Of a stretch of DNA of 64,000 bases, positions 55,871 to 64,000 are shown piece by piece. Origin of the DNA: Euphorbia lathyris (Eukaryota; Streptophyta; Magnoliopsida; Malpighiales; Euphorbiaceae); contig NC_088918.1 of NCBI RefSeq assembly GCF_963576675.1, positions 30,387,001 to 30,451,000 of the forward strand. Direction: 5' to 3'. The translations under genes and the position numbers were made by a program. Every line of letters starts with the position of its first letter. The stretch's first letter is position 1. The notes below the pieces were generated by a model. That model worked only from the letters and a program-made list of their open reading frames with translations. It ran no database searches and had not been told where the DNA came from.

Positions 55871-56024
55871 TGTTGACAGCTGTATAAGTTGACAACTCAG
55901 CTCGGCTCAACTCAGCTCAGCATAGCTCAACTTAGTTTTTTTGTACTCTGCTATATAAGCTGTATTTCTCTTCAATAATATTCATTCGGTTTTATCCATT
56001 TTCATTCTCTCAACTAATTCAATA
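55871..56024 (+). repeat. 3' LTR (154 bp)
   Basis: Direct partner of 51163-51331, preceded by the purine tract GAGGGACGGG and followed by GATCA. Confidence 0.93.
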
Positions 56025-58941
56025 GATCACCTCTATGGATTAACCTAGAAAAATTAACCAAAGTGCAACCATTTTCATCCTTTTTGACACCCCTCGAACT
56101 AACATCTACCCAATCACATCTAAACATCACAATTCTAATTTTTTTATAATAATCCAACTCTATTATGTCATTAAGAACCCCGTAATAAGAAATCCCTTCC
56201 ACCTCCACAACCACACCACTGTTTTGAGTTTTTCGAAGTTTTTCACGATTTTTTATGTGGAATCTAAAACCATTTATTATAAAACCACTGAATTGTCTGA
56301 TTACACTGTTTGGTCCTCTAGCAATGGTTACTATTTCTTCTGAAGTATTGCTCTCTGTCATTTTTTTCACCTAACATATCATATAAAACATGAAAAAATA
56401 ACTTCAATTTTATATTTGACGTGAATATGTTAATCCAACATTCATCTACCATAATTCAAAAGTAAATTACCTGGTTCATAAGCCACTCCGCAAACTTTTC
56501 TAAAAGCCACTTCTGCTCAATGCGTTGTGTAGATCTTTGGGGACAATATATTCTTCGTTGATTAGCCAAAAATTCACTACTCATAATTTTAAAAATCACT
56601 AACAAGTAATTTGAATTTATAAGAATTAAAATGAAATCAGATAAAACAAACCTCCTATATGGACTTATTTGATCATAATGAAACAACACATAACGATGGA
56701 TTTGTGCAAATGGCATGTCATTAAGAATCGCACTTTCTATTTTACCTAGTATTCGTCCCCCAGATGAGAACATATACTTTTCAACATTATCAACACGATC
56801 GAAATTTCTTTGTGGGCGATTGAAAGTTGTTTCCACCCCTTGAAGATATCGTGAACAAAACGCCAAACATTCTTCTGCAACACAACCTTCCGCATTCGAA
56901 CCCTCTGGATGTGCTCTATTTCAGACATTTAATTTGAACCGAACCAAGTCCCTTATGATTTTATAATTCATAAATAACATTATAATTAGTAATTTGCAAA
57001 AATTAATATGACAATAAGTAGGAATATAACATGTAAAATCTAACCTTTCAATCGAAAACATCCATCTATAATGCACAGGACCTCCAAGTTTTGCTTCTGC
57101 AACTAAATGTATTGTCAAGTGAACCATGGCAGTAAAGAAGCTCAGCAGAAATGTCTTCTCCAATCGACAAAGTGTTTCAACAACCTTTGATTCTAAAAGG
57201 TCAAGTTCATTTAAATCAAGAGTTTTGCTGCATAGTGCCTTAAAAAAAGAGCATAACTCAGTCACAACAACAAGTACTTGACGAGGCAAAGAAGATCTTA
57301 AAGCAATAGGAAAAATGTCTTGCATAAGAACATGACAATCATGACTTTTGAGATTAATAATCTTGCGCTCTTTCAAGTTCACACATCTTGAAATATTTGA
57401 AGCATAGCCATTCGGGACCTTCATAATTTTCAAAATGGTCAAGAATATTGAGATTGAGATTGGAACCTTCCAATGTTGCAGAACGGTCAGCAACAATGTT
57501 GGTAGCTCTCTCCTAATATATTAACCAATTTCCAATTAATATAAGTATAAATTGAGCACTTAGAAAATTGAATCATAATCACTACTTTATAACAATTTAC
57601 CACAAGTTCTTGCGTTTGATTATTAATGAAACTTCCATCTTGTCTCTTGTGCGTAATTCCAAAAAACTCAATTTGTCCAGGTTGTTTTCCATGAACTACC
57701 TCCTATGATAAAATTTAATTAATAGTTCAGTAAACAAATGCATAGCAACTCAATGAATACATAATTAAAATACGAACTCACATATTCATTTTTCTTTCTT
57801 GCAAAACTCTTCGATCCAGTGGTATGCAATGTATTATTTTTGGATCGTGCTTCCTTGCCTTTTTCCAAAAGCTTCTGAAAAACAGTTATAACTAATAAAT
57901 TGGATTCCAATAAAAAATTATAAACTAAATAGTATATTGGTACTATGCTTTGAAAAATGACCTGCGATTTTTCAGAAAACCAATATTGCATAAGCTTCAT
58001 CCATTGATCTGGAAATACTCCTGTTGGAACATTGTTCTCTATTGCTTCTTTCGTCTTTTCGGGTTGAAAGTGCTTGTTTTTCAAGTCATGCTTGAACTCT
58101 CTCCATTTATGACCAATCGAGGCTAATACCCATTTTTGCACATTTTCAGTATCAGGAAGCTGAAAATATTTCTGAAAAAAAGATCAATACCATATGACAT
58201 TTAATTACTTCTTCAATTCATTTTAACAACTATTGAGTAAGCTGCCTAAAGTAAAATAAATATATGGTGCAAAATCTTGTTGTAAGACTTTAGAGGAAAA
58301 TCATCTAAAGGATCAAAATGGAAATGAGAATATTACTTTTTAGGTTATTTTAGTTCAATTCATACCTTAGTCAAGTTGATGATGTCCTCCTTACAGTTAC
58401 GGGGCATTTTTCTCCAATCTATATATTCAATGGAGCAAAATTCTTTCCTTCGTGCTACAGTACCCAACTATCCTCCCAAAACACGAGCTCCCTCTTTAAT
58501 AGGTTGGCCTAGATTGTTGCAATGAACAATAATCCTATGTCCATCGGGCAATGTCCAAACATCTTTAGCATTAGTACTCCCACGTTTTCTACGAATCATA
58601 CCTTGCTCATCTATAACAATAGAATACACAATATTATTATAAGAAATTTGAAATTTATTACTGAACAAATAATTGATACAAAAACAGAAAACAACATATA
58701 AAATCTTACCTGTTATTTCTATATCAATGCCACCTTCATTGATTGTCAAGTGTTCTTGCTCGGGATTATCATTTGACTCAGAATTATTGGGTGTTTGTAT
58801 CCCATTCAATTCATTATCACTAGGTGGCTGAGTACTGTCACTATCTAAATTCAAATTGTTTTCCATTTCATTTGCTTCACTTTCACTTTCACTTTCACTT
58901 TCAGTACTGATATGAATGCCTCTCAATCTTTTCCTTGCCAT

Positions 58942-59491
58942 GTAGCCTTTTTGAAATAAACTTTAGTCTCTGAAAAAAAAACAAAAGGTAAAAAAGACAC
59001 CAAATAAGTAATGGAAAAAAAACACCTGGTACAAGACATGATAGAATTAGGAATTGTATAAAAGATTCTGAGAAGTGGAGTTGATAATGTGCACAAGAAA
59101 TCTGAGACATGATGTATAAATGCATTCTGTTAAGGAAAGACAAGAGGGAAAATTGGAGTTGCATTCTGTTGGGGAAAAAAGAGGGAAAAAAGAGAGGGAA
59201 AATGGAGCTCAGTCGTGGAAAAAAGATAGAAGGAAAATCATAGATATTTTATTTTAAAAGAAAAGGTAAATTATAGATAAATCAGCTAATTTTGAAGGGA
59301 TTTAAAATAAAAAGTTAATTAAAAATATTTATGCACATGAGAACCACGACACCTCACAGACTTAACTAATTAAATTAGAAAATCTAAATAACTAAACCCA
59401 AATGAATTAAAATTAATAATTATTGAGGGACATTCTAGCTCAAATTAATAATTTAGTGGTTCTAGTAGCATTTTTCCCTTTTATCCTTTTT
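58942..59491. other. CACTA flank / promoter side; no gene recognised
   Basis: Upstream of the CACTA gene start. Purine-rich (AGAGGGAAAA) at 59150-59240, otherwise AT-rich. No terminus of the CACTA family seen. Confidence 0.4.
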
Positions 59492-59705
59492 TGTACTGTC
59501 AGTTTTTCCCTTATGCTAGACACATGTAGGCTGCAGAATAGGTGAGGTTGTTTTCCTATTTTGTTTGCTTATGTACACTGTCCTTTATAGCTGGGTATTT
59601 TGCTTTGCAATGATTATGATGGAATAAAGAACTTTTGAGCCCTATTCTCCTTCTCTCTGAAATTCTTCTGTGTTGAAATCATATCTGAGTATTATTTACT
59701 CATCA
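59492..59705 (+). repeat. 5' LTR of the right-edge copia (start approximate)
   Basis: Ends CTCATCA right before TGGTATCAGAGC. The start is chosen as the first TGT after a T-run; the partner LTR is needed to confirm it. Confidence 0.6.
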
Positions 59706-59717
59706 TGGTATCAGAGC
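59706..59717 (+). other. Primer-binding site (initiator tRNA-Met)
   Basis: TGGTATCAGAGC immediately after the LTR. Confidence 0.9.
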
Positions 59718-59858
59718 ATCAGGACAATACGAAGAATAAGAGAATTTTTCATTAAATTCATCATCAATTTTTTCATCCTTCTCCTTCTTTGATTATCGTT
59801 CTTTTCTCCCTTCTATTGAGTCCTTTCTTTTTTGCTGTTCTCCTCTTCATCCTTCACC

Positions 59859-62800
59859 ATGGCAAATGGTGGAAATACAAAAATTACTTATCAAGAGATG
59901 TTAAATCCCTTGTTTCTTCATCCATTTGATGGTGTTGGTTCTCTTCTTGTTGATAAGCTACAAGGATCTTCTGATTACAGAGCTTGTCGTAGATCTATGG
60001 AGATTAATCTTGCTTCAAAATGAAAACTTGGGTTTGTTACAGGCGCAGTGAAGAAATCCACCGATGATAAGGCAAAAGCTGAGATGTGGGAAACATGTAA
60101 CAACATGGTGATAGCCTGGTTGACCCACAACGTTTCTCCTACAATCAAAAAGTCGGTAATGTTCATGACCTCTGCTCAAGAAATTTGGATTAACCTAGAA
60201 AAACGTTTTTCTCTCACTAATGGATCTAGGAAATACAAATTGAGCAAAGAACTTTTTGAGGAAAAACAGAATAGCATGAGTATCAATGAATATTATACTG
60301 CTATAAAATCTGTATGGGAGGAACTGGACTCTTTAAACCTCTTGCCTGTTATAACTGAGTCAACTGCAGAAATAAAAACTTTGCTTGCTGCGATTGAACT
60401 TCAGCATGATGAAGCTAAGTTATTTCAGTTTCTTAATGGATTGAATGATACGTATAATGCTCAAAGGAGTCAGTTGTTGATGCAGAGTCCACTTCCCACC
60501 GTGGAAACTGCATCAGCAGCATTACAACAAGAAGAGGCACAAAGAGAGGTTTTAAACTATGCTAAGGGTGACAATGAAGCTTCTGCTATGTACAGCAGGA
60601 GTCAAGGTGATAAAACGCAGGTTTGTAATGCATGTGGAGGCAAAGGGCACAGTGCTGATAGGTGCTGGACTGTTGTAGGATACCCAAAATGGCACTCGAA
60701 GAGCAAAAATAAATCCAAAACTGCAACAAATACCATTCCAGCACTTAACCCTTCTAATTCTAGATGGAATCCAAGTTCTTCTGGATCCAAAACTTATCCT
60801 AATTCACCCAGAACTGCAGCAGCAGTTCAAACTAATGGTGTCTCAGATCAAGCGGGGTTGTTGTTTAGCCCTCAACAATTAGAGCAATTAGCAAAGTTAA
60901 TGCCAAAATTGCAGATGCATCAATATAAAGGGTCAGAGACCGATGAAGAACTTGACAACCATTTTTCTGGAATGGTATCATGCTTCTCTGCAGCAGAAAT
61001 GATTGGTGAATGGATCATAGACTCTGGAGCCTCAGATCACATGACACCCCACTTACACAACCTTGAGCAACCTGTTGTCACCCTAAATACACCTAAAATT
61101 AATCTCCCTGATGGCCACACTGCTGCTATATCTCACACAGGCAGTCTAGTTTTATCTGTTGGTTTGAAGCTGCATAATGTTCTCTGTGTGCCCTACTTTA
61201 AGCATAACTTGCTTTCTGTGCAGAAATTGATCCAAGACTCTCATTGTGAGGTATCCTTTTTTCCTTCTCATTGTTTAATAGTTGACTGTGCAACTAAGAA
61301 AGTGATTGGGATAGGTAAAGCCAAAAATGGGTTATATTATCTACTGAATCATAACAATACTTCTTTACTTCAAGATTTATTATCTCAGAAGAAAAAACCT
61401 GTTTGTTTAACTGCTGATTCCACCATGCAATCAGACAGTTTAGACCTAAGGCATCACAGGTTAGGTCATGCCCCAATGGCCAAACTTCGATATATTCCCT
61501 GTGTCAAAAATCTGGTTCATAAACAATCCAAGTTGTGTCTCACTTGTCCTCTCTCAAAATTCACCAAACTTCCATTTCCCTTGAGCAAATCACATGTTGT
61601 TGCACCTTTTGAACTTGTTCATATTGACATTTGGGGACCCTATAAAGTGCAAACCAGGGGTAAATATAGACACTTTCTCACAATTGTAGATGATCATTCT
61701 CGAACTACATGGGTCTACTTATTACAGTACAAGTCTGAATCATTGTCTGTGTTGGAAAGTTTCATCCAATATGTTAAAAATCATTTTAATGCTCATGTTA
61801 AGTATTTGAGATCTGACAATGCTTTGGAGTTTGATGATGCACAATGCAGAGCTCTCTTTTCACTTCATGGAGTCATCCATCAAACTTCTTGTGTTAAGAG
61901 ACCTCAGCAAAATGCTAGAGTGGAGAGAAAGCATAGACACATCCTTGAAGTGGCAAGGGCTCTTCGATTTCAAGCAGGCCTACCTCTTTCCTACTGGGGA
62001 GACTGTGTCTTAATAGCAGTCCATCTTATTAGCAGGCTCCCCACTCCTATTCTTGATTACAAGACTCCCTATGAAATCCTCCATAAAACTCTTCCCTCAT
62101 ACACAGTATTTAGATGTTTATCATTTGCCTATAACCCTGATTTTTCTTCAGATAAATTTTCTCCCAAAGGAGTCCCATGTGTGTTTCTAGGATACCCATC
62201 CACTCAGAAGGGATATAGACTCTTAAACTTCCTCACTTCACAAATTTTCATCTCAAGAGATGTGCTCTTCCATGAATCTATCTTTCCCTTCCATTCTAGC
62301 TCCTCTTCCTCTTATATGCATCCTGTTCCAACCCTTGAATCTACCACTCCACAAACTGATATGTTTGATGACATTTACTTGTCTCAATACATTGATTCTA
62401 ACGAACTTACAACAAGATCACCAAATCCTCAGCTCATCAATTCATCTTCACCTTCCTCACCTGCATTACCTGCTGTTACTTTACCAAATTCAGCATCCCC
62501 ATCTCAAAGCTCTCCTGAAAATTCTATACCTCCTGCTCCCAAATGTCCTTCTCCTATTCCTCTATGAAGATCTCTTCGAACCCACACAGCTCCAACATGG
62601 TTGAAAGACTTCAATACTCCACCTATTTCAAATTTGGCTTCCACTAACATTGCTCCAGCATTCCATTGCTTTATGACTGTGCTCACTGACACTTGTGATC
62701 CAGTATACTTCAAGGATGCAGTTGCTCTTGATCATTGGGTCAAAGCCATGAATGTTGAACTTGATGCTGTAGAATCTAATGACACTTGGGAAGTTACTAT

Positions 62801-64000
62801 TTTGCCTGCAGGAAAAACAGCTATTGGATGCAAATGGTTGTATAAAACCAAGTACAACCCAGATGGAACCATTGAAAGACATAAAGCAAGGTTGGTCATC
62901 TTAGGGTGCAAACAGAAATATGGAGAGGATTATGCTGAAACCTTTGCTCCTGTTGCAAAGATGACAACTGTGCGTGCTCTATTAGCAGATGCTACAATTG
63001 GTGATTGGCATACACTGCAAATGGATGTTACTAATGCATTTTTGCACGATGATCTCCTTGAGAATGTTTATATGCAGATGCCACAGGGATATACACATCT
63101 TGGCTGCAGGGTTGTCACACAAACTGATCCTTCTCTCTTGATCAAAACCAAATCATCCTTTGTTTGTAAGCTTAAAAAATCGCTCTATGGTCTTAAACAG
63201 GCCCCTAGGCAATGGTTTTCCAAACTCTCTACCTCTCTTCTATCATTGGGATATGTTCAATCAAAGTCGGACTATAGTCTGTTTGTGCATCACACTGAGG
63301 ATACAATTACAGTGGTATTAGTCTACGTTGATGACCTGCTTATCATAGGAAACTGCATGTCTTCCATTGATCACTTGAAAATCATATTGTCTCAAATGTT
63401 TCACATGAAAGATCTTGGTCCTGTACGATATTTTTTAGGTCTGGAAATTGACAGATCAGTTTCAGGATTCTTTATATCCCAGAAGAAATATGCTCATGAT
63501 ATCCTCAAGGAATTTGGTATGCTGCATGCTAAGCCACTGAAGTTACCTATGGAAGGGAATGTCAAGTTTACACCTGATCAAGGAGACTTCCTACCTGATC
63601 CATCTCTGTATCAAAGACTCATTGGCAAACTGATTTATCTAACCATCACTAGGCCGGACATTGCATTTCCTGTTCAACTTCTAACTCAGTTCCTCCATAA
63701 GCCTACTACTGTTCATATACAGGCTGCAAAGCGCATTTTAAGGTATTTAGGAGGAACATTGTCTCAAGGGATCCTCCTAGCCTCTTCTTCTGCAGCTCAA
63801 CTCACTGCATACTGCGACAGTGACTGGGCTATCTGCCCAATATCAAGGAGATCAACTACCGGTTACTGCATATTCCTTGGAACCTCTCATGTTTCTTGGA
63901 AAGCAAAGAAGCAATCAGTTGTTGCTAGATCGTCTGCTGAAGCGGAATACAGGGCGATGGCTCTTACTACTTGTGAAATTGTGTGGCTTACTGCTTTACT
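59859..64000 (+). pseudogene. Copia gag-pol polyprotein with two premature stops, partial
   Basis: The frame starts at an ATG in good context (CACCATGGC) and stays in phase to the window edge apart from TGA at 60021 and TGA at 62565, both where Arg (CGA) is expected. CCHC knuckle [14 protein letters not shown] near 60630, protease [11 protein letters not shown] near 61012, pre-integrase LRHHRLGHA near 61445, integrase [15 protein letters not shown] and [10 protein letters not shown] (61620-61940), [16 protein letters not shown] (63018 on) and [12 protein letters not shown] (63318 on), and RNase [14 protein letters not shown] (63925 on). NALEF and ARVE differ from the common NGTEF and GRVE. 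The C-terminus and 3' LTR lie beyond the edge. Confidence 0.92.

Larger units (their letters stand above)
51163..56024 (+). mobile_element. Ty1/copia retrotransposon with very short LTRs inserted in the CACTA gene
   Basis: LTRs of 169 and 154 bp (TGTTGAC..TTCAATA), a perfect 5-bp target duplication GATCA (51158-51162 and 56025-56029), and a tRNA-iMet primer-binding site flush with the LTR. The insertion falls inside the DUF4216 exon. LTR differences are about three substitutions plus a 15-bp indel in the AGCTC-rich part. The terminal dinucleotides are TG and TA rather than TG and CA. Confidence 0.95.
50907..58941 (-). pseudogene. CACTA gene: plant transposase (Ptta/En/Spm), DUF4218, DUF4216; split by copia
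   Basis: Inferred exons with GT..AG edges (minus): 58941-58710, 58610-58366, 58171-57962, 57874-57782, 57702-57601, 57512-57045, 56915-56652, 56579-56471, 56370-56030, then 51157-50907 beyond the copia insertion. The N-terminus is acidic (STESESESESEANEMENN). VQKWVLASIGHKWREFKHDL is the Ptta/En/Spm transposase domain, KSHDCHVLMQDIFPIALRSS begins DUF4218, and FHIKNREK..GVLNDIIEL..VMFRCDW is DUF4216, ending NPFVFSSQAKQVFYV after the copia. The TNP2-type catalytic domain usually encoded in CACTA elements is not visible. A TAG at 58468-58470 breaks exon 2. It cannot produce a working transposase. Confidence 0.82.
48271..64000 (-). mobile_element. CACTA (En/Spm) element with a broken multi-exon gene, cut by window edge
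   Basis: The left terminus is CACTACAAAAAAAGGGTC, followed to about 48860 by many ACGACGC / GCGTCGT / TAACGACA subterminal repeats. The minus strand carries a multi-exon gene of the Ptta/En/Spm-DUF4218-DUF4216 type. Two copia elements lie inside or beyond (51163-56024 and 59492 onward). The right terminus is not seen, so it presumably lies past the window. Confidence 0.7.
59492..64000 (+). mobile_element. Ty1/copia retrotransposon, 3' end outside the window
   Basis: A probable 5' LTR (59492-59705, TGTACTGTCAG to ACTCATCA), a primer-binding site at 59706 and a nearly complete gag-pol region to the edge. The 3' LTR and target duplication are not visible, so the LTR start is a best guess. Confidence 0.88.

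Overview
This window comes from a flowering plant nuclear genome, most likely a dicot. The evidence is two intron-containing germin-like protein genes, an Au-type SINE, and a dense nest of plant transposons: Ty1/copia, Tat/Athila-like Ty3, Mutator, CACTA, an RTE LINE and several MITEs. The sequence is AT-rich. I see no bacterial features, CRISPR array, rRNA gene or functional tRNA gene. I do not assign a species.

Layout: (1) 1-6045, minus strand, is a Tat/Athila-type LTR element that kept gag and protease, lost RT/RNase H/integrase core, and runs off the left edge. (2) 6046-7953, minus strand, is the 5' part of another LTR element with two short tandem arrays in its leader. (3) 8000-9300 is unrecognised sequence with one SINE. 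(4) 9308-13080 is unit A of a segmental duplication carrying germin-like gene 1, with LINE, Mutator-MITE and hAT-like insertions. (5) About 13.1-34.1 kb is a roughly 21 kb transposon block that interrupts unit A. It holds a dead copia relic split by a 6.5 kb Mutator-like element (DUF1985/Ulp1 gene, MURA remnant, small coiled-coil ORF), then a CACTA-like element carrying a complete copia and a foldback MITE, then a second CACTA-like element loaded with fragments of host genes (receptor-like kinase, LOG, probable B3, sucrose synthase). (6) 34.15-38.09 kb is the end of unit A, a MITE, and unit B with germin-like gene 2. (7) 38.3-41 kb holds gag/protease relics. (8) 41.1-48.3 kb is a CACTA end plus a structurally complete, very young copia element with an uninterrupted 1301-residue polyprotein. 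(9) 48.27 kb to the right edge is another CACTA element whose multi-exon gene is split by a copia element at 51.2-56.0 kb. A further copia element starts near 59.5 kb and runs off the right edge.

The only credible host genes are the two germin-like genes, which look intact. Unit B lacks the insertions found in unit A, so it serves as an empty-site reference for their order. Most premature stops in the transposon genes fit C-to-T change on one strand or the other, as expected of methylated, silenced repeats. The most unusual objects are the multi-gene-capture CACTA at 29.35-34.09 kb and the Mutator element at 14.07-20.59 kb.
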